NCBI GenBank assembly: GCA_020052645.1
Contig: JAGVOQ010000009.1
Location: 1-64,000, forward strand
Source of the DNA: Candidatus Omnitrophota bacterium
GTDB lineage: Bacteria > Omnitrophota > Gorgyraeia > Velamenicoccales > Velamenicoccaceae
Reading direction: 5' to 3'
DNA length: 64,000 nucleotides
Under the pieces are notes generated by a model, which ran no database searches, was not told the DNA's origin, and saw nothing but the letters and a program-made list of their open reading frames with translations. Below are positions 39,432-49,002 of this stretch, piece after piece. The first letter of the stretch is position 1; every line of letters starts with the position of its first letter. A program made the translations under genes and the position numbers.

Positions 39432-39710
39432 ATGGCGCTAAAGTCTATTGAGGTGATGTGCGTGCCGTGTAAGAAATGTGAAGGTCTCGAGATGAAGATT
39501 CGTGAAATGGTGAAAAATATTGAAGCGACCTATAAAACGAAGATTCCCTGTGAATACAAGTTCACGCCGCATTTAAGGGATATCGGCAAATTTTCTTTAA
39601 ATGCCGCTCAGGCGCCGATCATTATTGTTAATGGTATTGTCGAATTTGCCGGCCGGGTGGATTTTATTCTTTTGAGAAGAAAATTAGACGCCTTGTATAA
39701 GATGGGTTGA
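39432..39710 (+). CDS. small thioredoxin-fold protein
   Basis: MCVPCKKCEGLE CxxC, APIIIVNGIVEFAGRV. Confidence 0.65.
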   Translation: MALKSIEVMCVPCKKCEGLEMKIREMVKNIEATYKTKIPCEYKFTPHLRDIGKFSLNAAQAPIIIVNGIVEFAGRVDFILLRRKLDALYKMG

Positions 39711-39747
39711 AGGAGTTTTTTTAAAAAAGATATAAAAAGGGGTAGCT

Positions 39748-40380
39748 ATGAAAAAGCATTTTTTTTGTTTTTTGTTGTTGGGCGTCTTGGTACCGTTTGT
39801 ATCGGGGTGTGCGACAATTGATAAGGCCAAGCGGGTAGATCTTTTGGAGAAAAGAGTTACTGAGCTGCAGGATGAAATACAGAGGCTACAGCAGGAAAAA
39901 GACAGCGAACTGGAAAGAGCGAAAAAGGATTTAACGGCAACCCTGTCTAAAGAATTAGGGGCGTATCAGGCTAAACTTGAGATGACCGAACGGGGCCTGG
40001 TGATTACTTTCTTGGCTGAGATCTTTTTCGATTCCGGAAAAGCAGACATGCGTTCTGAAGGCAAGCCGATTTTGGAAAAGGTCGCAAAAGTTTTAAATAA
40101 AGACGTGGCTGGCTCAGACGTTGCGATTGAAGGGCACACGGATTCTGACCCGATCAAGCGTTCGGGGTGGAAATCCAATTGGGAATTATCTTCATCCCGG
40201 GCATTGGCTGTTTTGCATTATTTTGTTGATGAGGGTCATATTAAGCCACCCAGGCTTTCTGCAGATGCCTACGGAGAATTCAGACCTGTGGCTTCTAATG
40301 ATACGCGCGAAGGTAAGCAGAAAAATCGAAGGGTTGAAATCGTTATTTTGCCTTCCAACGTCAAGAAAATCAAAGACTAG
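39748..40380 (+). CDS. OmpA/Pal-family peptidoglycan-binding lipoprotein
   Basis: lipobox VSGC; FDSGKADMRSEGKPILEKVA, IEGHTDSDPI, NRRVEIVI. Confidence 0.9.
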   Translation: MKKHFFCFLLLGVLVPFVSGCATIDKAKRVDLLEKRVTELQDEIQRLQQEKDSELERAKKDLTATLSKELGAYQAKLEMTERGLVITFLAEIFFDSGKADMRSEGKPILEKVAKVLNKDVAGSDVAIEGHTDSDPIKRSGWKSNWELSSSRALAVLHYFVDEGHIKPPRLSADAYGEFRPVASNDTREGKQKNRRVEIVILPSNVKKIKD

Positions 40381-40403
40381 GAACACACACAAAGGCATGG
40401 ACT

Positions 40404-41537
40404 TTGTCTTTTTTAAAGAGCATTCTTTTTAAAAAATGTTTTTTTATTTTTTTCCTAGGCATCGTCGTCGTTGCTGAAGCTGAATTCCTTTCTAGGGGAT
40501 TCTATCCGGTGGTGCAAATCGAAAAAATCAGCGCTGTCGGTGATCCTATTGCGGCGAATGGGCGTTTTAAATTATCAAAAGATCCGGTTCTTTTGTATGA
40601 ATGGAAAGAGTGGCCTCAAAGATTTTTACCGAAAAAAGCTAAAAACATATTCAGGATCATTGTCTTAGGGGATTCGGTTACTCTGCATCCCGATGGGATC
40701 TTGGATGATTATTTTCCCAAGAAGTGCGAAGAATTCCTCAATCAAGGCCTCCCGAAAGCCCGTTTCGAAGTGATTAATTTTGGAATTCCCGGATACAATA
40801 CGCATCAGGAAGTCAGGCTCCTTGAGACGCAGTTGTTGTCTTATGCGCCGGATTTGGTGATCCTCGGTTATTGTTCAAGAAATGATCGTACGGTTAAGCG
40901 CAGGGTTGTCAGATATAAAGAAGGAGTTTTTTCAAGCGATGTGGCTGAAAGCTATCCTTATGTCGATAGTGGAGGGTCTTCGTTAATCAAAGGCTTGATG
41001 AGGCATTCTTATTTTTATCGTATGCTTAATGCCGCGATTGTTACGTACTTTGATGAGTCGTATTGGCAGAAGTTTAAGAATAATGCTCTCGATTTTAAAA
41101 TGCCCAAAGGCTTTATTGACTTAAGGAGCAGAATTTTTTCTTTTTATCAATTTTGGGACAAGGGCTGGACTGAAAGATTTTTTAAAACAATGGCTCAGGA
41201 TTTTAAAGCTCAAGTGAAGTATTTTGATTATTCTTTTGAGACCCAAGGCGCCGTGAAAAAGCTCAAAAATCTATCAGAGAAAGAAGGATTTGATCTTTTG
41301 GTGGTGGTGTTCCCGAATTTAGCCACTGGGCCTCAGGTTGAGAGCGATTGGATCATGGAATTATGCCGTGCTCAAAATATTAAGGCTTTGGATTTAAGGC
41401 CGGTTTTTGAAGTGTCGGGGTTTGAGAATGTTCGGCTGTCATCCCGTGATTTGGTGCACCTGAATTCTTTGGGGCATGTTTTGACCGCGCGAAAAATAGC
41501 TAAATATTTGTCAAAAGAATTTGATCTCACTCAATGA
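40404..41537 (+). CDS. SGNH/GDSL-hydrolase-family protein
   Basis: FRIIVLGDSVTLHPDG block I; GIPGYNTHQE; HLNSLGH C-terminal catalytic H. Confidence 0.75.
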   Translation: MSFLKSILFKKCFFIFFLGIVVVAEAEFLSRGFYPVVQIEKISAVGDPIAANGRFKLSKDPVLLYEWKEWPQRFLPKKAKNIFRIIVLGDSVTLHPDGILDDYFPKKCEEFLNQGLPKARFEVINFGIPGYNTHQEVRLLETQLLSYAPDLVILGYCSRNDRTVKRRVVRYKEGVFSSDVAESYPYVDSGGSSLIKGLMRHSYFYRMLNAAIVTYFDESYWQKFKNNALDFKMPKGFIDLRSRIFSFYQFWDKGWTERFFKTMAQDFKAQVKYFDYSFETQGAVKKLKNLSEKEGFDLLVVVFPNLATGPQVESDWIMELCRAQNIKALDLRPVFEVSGFENVRLSSRDLVHLNSLGHVLTARKIAKYLSKEFDLTQ

Positions 41538-42550
41538 AAAAATTATTTAAAGGCCTCGCTTTTCTTTTTATATCTCTCCTGTTAGCGCTCTTTTTTTTAG
41601 AGTTTACCGCGCGCTTTATCGTCAAGCAGCCTTATTACGCGTTTCCAGACGGTTATTTTGTTCCTAATGAATTTTATGGATACGCCCTGGCTAAGGATTT
41701 TAAAGGCCGGTATGCGCAGCCTGAGTTTAACATTTCTATTGATACGAACAGCGACGGCTTAAGAGACATAGAGCATGATTCAATTGTCCGGGCATTTAAA
41801 ATATTGGCGCTAGGGGATTCTTTTTCTTTCGGAGTTGGGGTTGAACTTGAAAGTACATATTTGAGCCGGCTTGAACAGGCGTTGAATCAGGATTGCGGGC
41901 AGGAGAAATTTTCGGTTATTAAGGCCGGTGTCGTCGGTTACTCGACCTTTAACGAAAAGATCTATTTAATCAAAAAAGGGTTGAGCTATCAGCCTGATCT
42001 GGTTTTGATTCAATTTTGGTGGGATGATCTTGGAGTGGATCGTATCACGTATTTATCTCACATGGGTTTTTTGACTCAAGGCCCGATAAAAAATCCTCAA
42101 GATTTTAGACTTTTTTTAAATAGGCATGTGCGGTCCTACGCGTTGCTTCGAAGAGTTTTTAGCGCGATCTCTGAAAAGTCTTTGTTCCCTTTGAGGCTCG
42201 CAAATGATGATGAGGATCGCCTCGTCCTCGAGGCCAAGGCGGCTGTAACCTTAAAGGAGTTTAAAGAGATAGAGGCGCTGTGCGCGCTTAACCATGCAAA
42301 GTGTTTATTTGTCCTCATTCCTCCTAAGGAATTTGTTTTTAAAAAAAATTCTTCCTGGGATTATTTTTGTACCGTGTTAAGTAATAATAAGGTGCCCTAT
42401 GTTGATCTTTTGCCTGTTTTAAAAAATGCACAAGCAACAGAAAGGCCTGTTTTTTTTAATATTGATCTTCACTTAAATCAGAATGGGCACAAGGTTGTGG
42501 CACAAGAATTGAGTCGTTTTCTTTGCGGCGCGCATTTTCTTAAGAAATGA
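41534..42550 (+). CDS. SGNH/GDSL-hydrolase-family protein
   Basis: FKILALGDSFSFGVGVE; GVVGYSTFNE; DLHLNQNGH. Confidence 0.8.
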   Translation: MKKLFKGLAFLFISLLLALFFLEFTARFIVKQPYYAFPDGYFVPNEFYGYALAKDFKGRYAQPEFNISIDTNSDGLRDIEHDSIVRAFKILALGDSFSFGVGVELESTYLSRLEQALNQDCGQEKFSVIKAGVVGYSTFNEKIYLIKKGLSYQPDLVLIQFWWDDLGVDRITYLSHMGFLTQGPIKNPQDFRLFLNRHVRSYALLRRVFSAISEKSLFPLRLANDDEDRLVLEAKAAVTLKEFKEIEALCALNHAKCLFVLIPPKEFVFKKNSSWDYFCTVLSNNKVPYVDLLPVLKNAQATERPVFFNIDLHLNQNGHKVVAQELSRFLCGAHFLKK

Positions 42551-42601
42551 TGCGGCAGGGGAAGGTTGTAATTTTTAGAAGACAGAGGCTAAAATAAAAA
42601 A

Positions 42602-44299
42602 ATGCTTAAAATTACCCAAAGACGTATTTTGATATTTGTCGGTGCTGTTGTTTTATCGGGCTTTTTGGCTGGATTCTTTTTTTTACTTAAAAAGCCCGCG
42701 GCTTTTAAAAAAACCAGGCCTAAGATTGTTTTGTTCTGCTTGGATGGGGCTACGTGGACCTTAATGAAGCCGCTTTTGGATAAAAATGAGTTGCCTCATT
42801 TCAAAGCATTGATGGAAAACGGCGCTTCTGGCTCTCTTTATTCAGATGATGCTTTTTCTCCTCCTTGTTGGGTCAGCATTGCGACCGGCAAGAATAGTCA
42901 AAAGCACAATGTTCACACGTTTCTCGATAGTTCTAATAGGAAGGCCCGTTTCTTGTGGGATATCCTTTCTGAAGCGCGCATAAATGTAGGGGTGTTCAAT
43001 TGGTTAATGAATCCTTGTGAAAATATTAACGGCGTAAGCTACAGCTGCCATCCTATTATTAAAAACCCTTGCACGTATCCTTCGCTTTTTACCTCACCGC
43101 TTTTTTTTGCTCAAATCATGAAGGAGGCCATGCTCGCTCGTCTTCCTCGATGGGAATCTGTGGAAATTTATAAGTTTCTTGATCCAGCGGATAAGATGTT
43201 AGGCCATATAAATAGGTTTCTCATCGAACGCTATCGATTAGAGTTTATTGCGGTCGGTTATTTCGGCGCGGATGCTTTTCAACACCGGTATTGGGGGGCT
43301 TATGCGCCTGAGTATTTTGATGTTTCGCAAAATGAAGTTGAAGAGAAGGGGGCTTTAATAAACTCCTATTATAGAAAAATGGATCGGTTGTTAGGTTATT
43401 TTATAAAAAATGACTACACCATTATTTTTATTTCTGATCATGGTTTTTGCCGCAATGATAAAGGCGCCGGGCCGAGGTTAATAAAATATTTTAATTTGAA
43501 TTCTAATAAGCAGCACATAAATTTTTTAATGAATATTTTTCTAGAGAAATTGGGTTTTCTTGTTTTTATTCCTAAGCCGGAAGACGGCGGCCAGATCGAT
43601 TTTTCAAAGACAGAAGCTTTCTTTTATAATAACCCTAAGAAAGGAATTTTTGGAATACGGATCAACAGGGCCCTGTTCCAAGAGGACGGCTTGAGGAATT
43701 ACAGAAGGAAAATTTTCTTGACGTTTAAAGAAGCGCATTTTGAAACCGGCGAAAACATCTTTGTCAATGTCAGGGAAAATCAGAATCCCCATAATGTCGA
43801 TGAGCCTGATGTTGTTTTTGTTATGAGCCCTGTTTTTAAGAGAAAGGACCTCATTGTTACAGAGGCCAAAGGGAATGATCTGCATCTTTCAAATGTCGAA
43901 CTTTTTGATTTTAAAAAACGCGTGCTTTCACAAATTATTGCTGGCAGTAAAAAAATTGCTTTAAAAGAGCTGATCGATTATTCTCATGATGGGGTGCATG
44001 AGCATGAAGGAGTGATCATTATGTCAGGGCCGCATATTAAAAAAAATCATTACATTGATGGCGCTAATCTTTTGGATGTTACGCCGACAATCCTTTATTT
44101 GTTAGGGTTCGCTGTGGGCCGGGATATGGACGGTCATGTTCTTGTAAATGCGCTGGAGCCTGATTTTATCGCAAAAAATCCGATAGAGTTTATCGATTCC
44201 TATGAGGACGAAAAGTATTTTGCTAAAGGAGAGAAAAAAGGAGCTAAGAATATTGAAATAGATCTCAAGCGTATGCGTAGTTTGGGGTACGCTCAATAA
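42602..44299 (+). CDS. alkaline-phosphatase-superfamily (type I phosphodiesterase-like) protein
   Basis: KIVLFCLDGATWTLMKPLLDKNELPHF, SPPCWVSIATGKNSQKHNVHTF, FISDHGF. Confidence 0.85.
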   Translation: MLKITQRRILIFVGAVVLSGFLAGFFFLLKKPAAFKKTRPKIVLFCLDGATWTLMKPLLDKNELPHFKALMENGASGSLYSDDAFSPPCWVSIATGKNSQKHNVHTFLDSSNRKARFLWDILSEARINVGVFNWLMNPCENINGVSYSCHPIIKNPCTYPSLFTSPLFFAQIMKEAMLARLPRWESVEIYKFLDPADKMLGHINRFLIERYRLEFIAVGYFGADAFQHRYWGAYAPEYFDVSQNEVEEKGALINSYYRKMDRLLGYFIKNDYTIIFISDHGFCRNDKGAGPRLIKYFNLNSNKQHINFLMNIFLEKLGFLVFIPKPEDGGQIDFSKTEAFFYNNPKKGIFGIRINRALFQEDGLRNYRRKIFLTFKEAHFETGENIFVNVRENQNPHNVDEPDVVFVMSPVFKRKDLIVTEAKGNDLHLSNVELFDFKKRVLSQIIAGSKKIALKELIDYSHDGVHEHEGVIIMSGPHIKKNHYIDGANLLDVTPTILYLLGFAVGRDMDGHVLVNALEPDFIAKNPIEFIDSYEDEKYFAKGEKKGAKNIEIDLKRMRSLGYAQ

Positions 44300-44309
44300 A
44301 ACAAAAATT

Positions 44310-44425
44310 TCAAACAAAATAATTCCTATCCAAGCTTCTATATTGAATGGCCTCGGCAATATGTTTGACTCCAATATTTTCATCCTGCGACAGATCGCTG
44401 ATTGTACGGGCGATTTTGGTGACCC
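44310..44425 (-). pseudogene. diverged remnant of comM/yifB 3' end (second copy)
   Basis: minus strand reads [35 protein letters not shown]; intact gene end reads [35 protein letters not shown]. Confidence 0.85.
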
Positions 44426-44550
44426 CACCACTAATTTGTTGCATTTCTTTTTAATGAAGATTAAGTTTGAGCTGGTTGTTGAAATGTCTTACGTTTCTTA
44501 TTATCCTACAATGACAGGGGTATAATTTTATGATAAAATTAGTTTTATAA

Positions 44551-45873
44551 ATGAATACTATCACATTAAATTTCAAGAAAGTTATACTACTTTTGTGTAT
44601 TTTTATATTTTTATTGGCCTTGAGCATTTTAACAATAGGAAGGCTTAGAAAACCTAATATTATATTGATCACGCTCGACGCTCTTAGGGCAGATCATTTA
44701 ACTTGCTATGGCTATAAGATGCCCACGTCTCCTTTTCTTGATGAATTTACAAAAGACGCATTTCTTTTTGAAAAGGCTGTTGCCCAAAGTGCGAGCACTG
44801 TTCCTTCTGTTGCCTCAATGTTTACTTCCAGATATCCGTATACTGATTGCCTGGTAACTAAATCCTTTACCTTGGGCAAGTATTCTACGACTATAACGGA
44901 GTTTCTTAGGGCTAAAGGGTATGAGACGTACGCTATTGTAGGACATACTTATGTTTCAAGAAAATTTGGTTTTGATAGAACTTTCAGTCATTATGATGAC
45001 AATGCTGGTAAAATAAGGAATGCGGATGAATTAACAAGAGCAACAATTCAATTACTGAAAGAAAAGAAAAATATCAAACCATTCTTTCTGTGGCTTCATT
45101 ACAGAGAACCACATTCTCCTTATAGCCCTCCCTTGAAATATATTCAGATGTTTTCTAACAATGGGTTTATCAGCGAAGAGAATACGCTTGATGTTTATAC
45201 TATTTATGGGCGTAATAAAACTCTTTCTAAAGAAGATATTCGCACATTAACCAATTCATACGATGGGAATATAAGATTCTTGGATGATAATCTAAGAGAG
45301 CTGTTTGCGTATTTAAAGCAAACCGGTTTATTGCAAAAATCGATAATACTAATAATGGCAGATCATGGGGAGAGTCTTGGAGAACACAATATTTTTGACC
45401 ATAATGAGTTATATTACGGGATTCTGAGAGTTCCTTTGATTATTAGAATCCCTAACATGAAAGGGAGGCATATTTTTTATCCCGTAGCTTTAGTGGACAT
45501 TTTTCCAACTATATTAGAGTTAGTCGGCGGAAAGAATATCCCAGGGTTAAATCAATTGCGGGGAGAAAGTGTATTTCGTAATAAGAAATTGCAAAGAGCG
45601 TTGTTTTCAGAAAATCGAGATAGAACTTCATTGATTGTTGATAATTTCAGGCTTTTCCGTAATGCTAAAGGTAAATATGAATTATATGATATACATAGCG
45701 ATCCTGCGGAATTCGATAATTTAGTTTCAAAAGATCAGAGGGTAGTCCATTTATTGAAACAAAAAATGGACTCTTTTCTGGAATCTTCCCAATGCGCGCC
45801 TACCAGCGACGACAGTTTTTCACTAGATGTAAATACTAAAGAAAGACTGAGAAGCTTAGGATATATTCAGTAG
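44551..45873 (+). CDS. sulfatase-fold (alkaline phosphatase superfamily) membrane-anchored protein
   Basis: NIILITLDALRADHLTCYGY; SASTVPSVASMFTS; IMADHGESLGEH; C-terminal LRSLGYIQ. Confidence 0.85.
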   Translation: MNTITLNFKKVILLLCIFIFLLALSILTIGRLRKPNIILITLDALRADHLTCYGYKMPTSPFLDEFTKDAFLFEKAVAQSASTVPSVASMFTSRYPYTDCLVTKSFTLGKYSTTITEFLRAKGYETYAIVGHTYVSRKFGFDRTFSHYDDNAGKIRNADELTRATIQLLKEKKNIKPFFLWLHYREPHSPYSPPLKYIQMFSNNGFISEENTLDVYTIYGRNKTLSKEDIRTLTNSYDGNIRFLDDNLRELFAYLKQTGLLQKSIILIMADHGESLGEHNIFDHNELYYGILRVPLIIRIPNMKGRHIFYPVALVDIFPTILELVGGKNIPGLNQLRGESVFRNKKLQRALFSENRDRTSLIVDNFRLFRNAKGKYELYDIHSDPAEFDNLVSKDQRVVHLLKQKMDSFLESSQCAPTSDDSFSLDVNTKERLRSLGYIQ

Positions 45874-45928
45874 CGCTTTCCTGTTTTATCTCGAAACAAA
45901 AACTATTTTTTAAAAATTAAGAGTGACG

Positions 45929-47239
45929 TTACGTAAAGAATTCTCTATCCAAGCTTCTGTATTGAATGGCCTCGGCAATATGGTTGATACCAATGTTTTC
46001 ATCCTGCGCAAGATCGCTGATCGTGCGAGCGATTTTTAAAATTTTGTCGTAAGCCCTTGCCGAAAGTCGAAATTCTTCAATGGCAGTTTTTAAGAGGTTT
46101 TGTGCCGCAGAGTCGAGAAGGCAATATTTTTTTATCTGCTGGTGGCTCATCGTGGAGTTGAAGAGGTTGGCATCATTTTTGAATCGTTCTTTTTGGATGC
46201 GCTGTGCAGACAGGACTCTTTCTTTAATCGTTTTCGAAGATTCCGATGCCTCGGTGCTTACTAATTCGTGATATTTAACGCTGGGGACTTCCATGTGGAT
46301 GTCTATCCTGTCCAAAAGAGGTCCTGAAATTTTTGTGCGGTATCTGTTGATCTCTCGCGGGGTGCATCGACACGTTTGTCTTGCTTGCCCTTGTGTACCA
46401 CAAGGGCAGGGGTTCATGGCGCATACGAGCATGAAAGAAGCCGGAAAAGTGAGTGATTTAGCAATGCGCGCCACGCGAATGGTTCCGTCTTCTAAAGGTT
46501 GACGCAACGCCTCAAGGACATTGCGATGGAACTCTGGGAGTTCATCTAAAAATAAAACTCCATTGTGGGCAAGGCTTATCTCGCCGGGTTGAGGTGTAGA
46601 TCCTCCGCCGACAAGCGCCACATCCGAAATGGTATGATGAGGCGACCGAAAAGGTCTTTGATGAATAAGCCCGATCTTGGCATCAACAAGCCCGACCGCA
46701 GAATGGATCTTTGTTGTTTCTAAAGATTCCTCTTCGCTTAATTCCGGCAAAATGGTTGTCAGCCGTTTAGCCAGCATTGTCTTGCCGCTGCCAGGAGGCC
46801 CTACAAAAAGAATATTGTGCCGTCCTGAAGCGGCGATCTCAAGGGCCCTTTTAGCAGACCACTGGCCTTTTACTTCCGAGAAATCAAGCGTAGATGAGAG
46901 GGTTTCTTGGTAAATTTTTGGATCAGGACAACAGCAAAGCGAATTTTGAGGATCAAAAAGTAACTCCGTTGTTTCTTTAAGTGTTTTTACGCCAAAGACT
47001 TTCGATTCTTTTACAATAGCTGCTTCATTGGCATTGATAAAAGGAAGGATAATATTTTTTAGCCCCTGTTTTCTTAAATACAGGGTCATGGCCAGAGCGC
47101 CTTTGATGCTTCTAAGCGCACCGTTTAAGGCTAATTCACCGATAAAATAATAATCATTGAGCTTTTCTTTGTTGATCTGGCCAGAGGCCGCAAGGATACC
47201 AAGGGCGATGGCTAAATCAAATGCAGATCCTTCTTTTTT
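45929..47239 (-). pseudogene. comM: comM/yifB Mg-chelatase-like AAA+ gene, 3' fragment (interrupted by element)
   Basis: KKEGSAFDLAIALGILAASGQI, GPPGSGKTMLAKRL, FLDELPEF, CNPCPCG; starts at element junction. Confidence 0.92.
47233..47239. repeat. left integration core (attL side), CTTTTTT
   Basis: identical 7-bp core at 63117-63123; recombining at this core restores the comM reading frame. Confidence 0.75.
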
Positions 47240-47351
47240 AGTGTAAGTCCTCATTTTGCAAATCACTCCTTATCTCTTAAATTCCCAAACAGTTACACGA
47301 TTTAGAAGTCTGACGGATTTTTTGTATTTTTAACATAAGGAGCATGACTTA

Positions 47352-47798
47352 ATGAACACAACCCTTAATGATTTGATATTTCCTTGCAAGGATTGTTCGA
47401 GACCTTGTGAGGATTACGCCAGGGCAAGAAATAAGCCCTATGCGAAACCTTGCCCGGAGTTAGAAAAGTTTCTCTGGGATTCAATTCAAAAAAAGAAATT
47501 TGATTATACAAAAGAAACAGCACGTCCATCTTCGGGTGGGAAATTAGCTTCTTTGGTTCGTTCGGCACTTATAGAAGCCAATTTAACATACAAGGAAATG
47601 ACTCTTACCGAAAAACTTTTGCAGGAAGACGATTTGAATTTCTTAGCAACTGGTAAACAAAGCAAGTTGTGGTTTAAGACGGAACAGGTCTATGAAGATG
47701 CAATGGATAACTGCTTGTTCTTTGGCGATACCAAACGCTTTGAAGAAATTATCGGGCTTAATCAAGAGCACCCGAGAGAGCGAGGAAGAAGACGATGA
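47352..47798 (+). CDS. element hypothetical protein, Cys-rich N-terminus
   Basis: ORF near left end; FPCKDCSRPCEDYARARNKPYAKPC. Confidence 0.6.
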   Translation: MNTTLNDLIFPCKDCSRPCEDYARARNKPYAKPCPELEKFLWDSIQKKKFDYTKETARPSSGGKLASLVRSALIEANLTYKEMTLTEKLLQEDDLNFLATGKQSKLWFKTEQVYEDAMDNCLFFGDTKRFEEIIGLNQEHPRERGRRR

Positions 47799-48295
47799 AA
47801 CTAATAAATGACCCAGATATTTGTTTTGCTTTTGGATTTAATGAGAATGTTTCAGAGAGGGAACGAGTAAGGATTTTATCCGAAAGCATAAGGAATATTA
47901 AAAAGAAGCTCCGCAGAGTTATTGAGATTCGTCCCGGAGGAGAACCACTCTTAGATAGGATTGGAATTAGGAAACTTAAATCTTGGAAGACGACGAAAAA
48001 CCATGTCCCGAAGCCAGAACGGATACTTGATGCTTTTAAAACAAGCGAGTGGCAAGAGAAACTCTTAGAATCCACAACAGACCCAGTTGATAGGGCGTTA
48101 CTTGATATTTATTTCACTTGTCGAAAGAAAGAGAAGGATGGAATTACCCCAAAAAGGCTTAATCAGGCTGAAATAGCCCTAGAGTTGAAGAAGATAGGCA
48201 TAGATTTAACTCAGACAGCCGTATCCAGAAGACTCCAACGCATAAAAACAGGGGGTAAACTACAACCTAATCTAATAGATGAGAGCGAGAAATAG
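47795..48295 (+). CDS. element HTH-containing protein
   Basis: RLNQAEIALELKKIGIDLTQTAVSRRLQRIK HTH-like; 4-bp overlap with upstream gene. Confidence 0.55.
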   Translation: MKLINDPDICFAFGFNENVSERERVRILSESIRNIKKKLRRVIEIRPGGEPLLDRIGIRKLKSWKTTKNHVPKPERILDAFKTSEWQEKLLESTTDPVDRALLDIYFTCRKKEKDGITPKRLNQAEIALELKKIGIDLTQTAVSRRLQRIKTGGKLQPNLIDESEK

Positions 48296-48350
48296 ATTCA
48301 CATAATTTTATTTTAATTAAATATTGATAATAACTTAAAAGGAGTTTCTT

Positions 48351-48536
48351 ATGGGAAAAATCGAGATGAGCCTGATTGAGATGGCAAGTTGCCTAGGGAA
48401 GCATCCTTCAACCATCCGTTACCACATTAGAAAAGGCAACATCATGCCTGAAACGGTTATAAAAAATAACCGAATAGCGTATGTTTTTGACTTGTTGGAT
48501 TTTGAACGTTTTAAAGAAATACTCAGAGAGGATTAA
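48351..48536 (+). CDS. small HTH protein
   Basis: SLIEMASCLGKHPSTIRYHIRKGNIMPE; AAAAGGAG upstream. Confidence 0.6.
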   Translation: MGKIEMSLIEMASCLGKHPSTIRYHIRKGNIMPETVIKNNRIAYVFDLLDFERFKEILRED

Positions 48537-48695
48537 ATGAGTAAACAACCAACCTATGAGGACTTAATGTTTGTTGTTAGCGTCTTAGAGAAAAACAAAC
48601 AAGAGATTAAAGATTTAAGGAATTTAATTTACAAGCTGATTTTCGATAAAAAAGGGAACGAAATCAACAATAGAATCACAAAGTTCATGAACTAA
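48537..48695 (+). CDS. small hypothetical protein (52 aa), not in supplied ORF list
   Basis: ATG immediately after upstream stop; MSKQPTYEDLMFVVSVLEKNKQEIKDLRNLIYKLIFDKKGNEINNRITKFMN*. Confidence 0.5.
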   Translation: MSKQPTYEDLMFVVSVLEKNKQEIKDLRNLIYKLIFDKKGNEINNRITKFMN

Positions 48696-48708
48696 TGAAG
48701 GAGGAACA

Positions 48709-49002
48709 ATGGAACAAGGACAAAAGCTACAAGGAACAGTTAAATGGTTTTCAATCCGCAAAGGGTATGGATTTATAACGACTACAGACGGTATTGATTA
48801 CTTCGTTTATTTTGAAGACGTTATGAGCCAAGATAGTTATAAATTCTTAGACGCTGGGGATAAGGTGGAGTTTTCAGTAGGAAAGGCAAGAGACGGCAGA
48901 ACAAAGGCGGTTGACGTTGTTAAAATACCATTAAAACCTATTCCACCAGAAATAGTGCAAAAGGTCTATGATTCTTTCCTTACAACGGACAGAGGTGAGT
49001 AA
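48709..49002 (+). CDS. cold-shock-domain protein
   Basis: LQGTVKWFSIRKGYGFITTTDGIDYFVYFEDV CSD signature. Confidence 0.85.
   Translation: MEQGQKLQGTVKWFSIRKGYGFITTTDGIDYFVYFEDVMSQDSYKFLDAGDKVEFSVGKARDGRTKAVDVVKIPLKPIPPEIVQKVYDSFLTTDRGE

Noticed and set aside
44102-44431. 109-aa minus ORF as a real gene
   Set aside because: It is out of frame with the comM remnant and antisense to the AlkP gene; the remnant frame gives clear homology.
47233-47239. Alternative crossover core TAAAAAA
   Set aside because: Using that alignment gives an out-of-frame comM; only AAAAAAG restores the conserved KKEGSAFDL.
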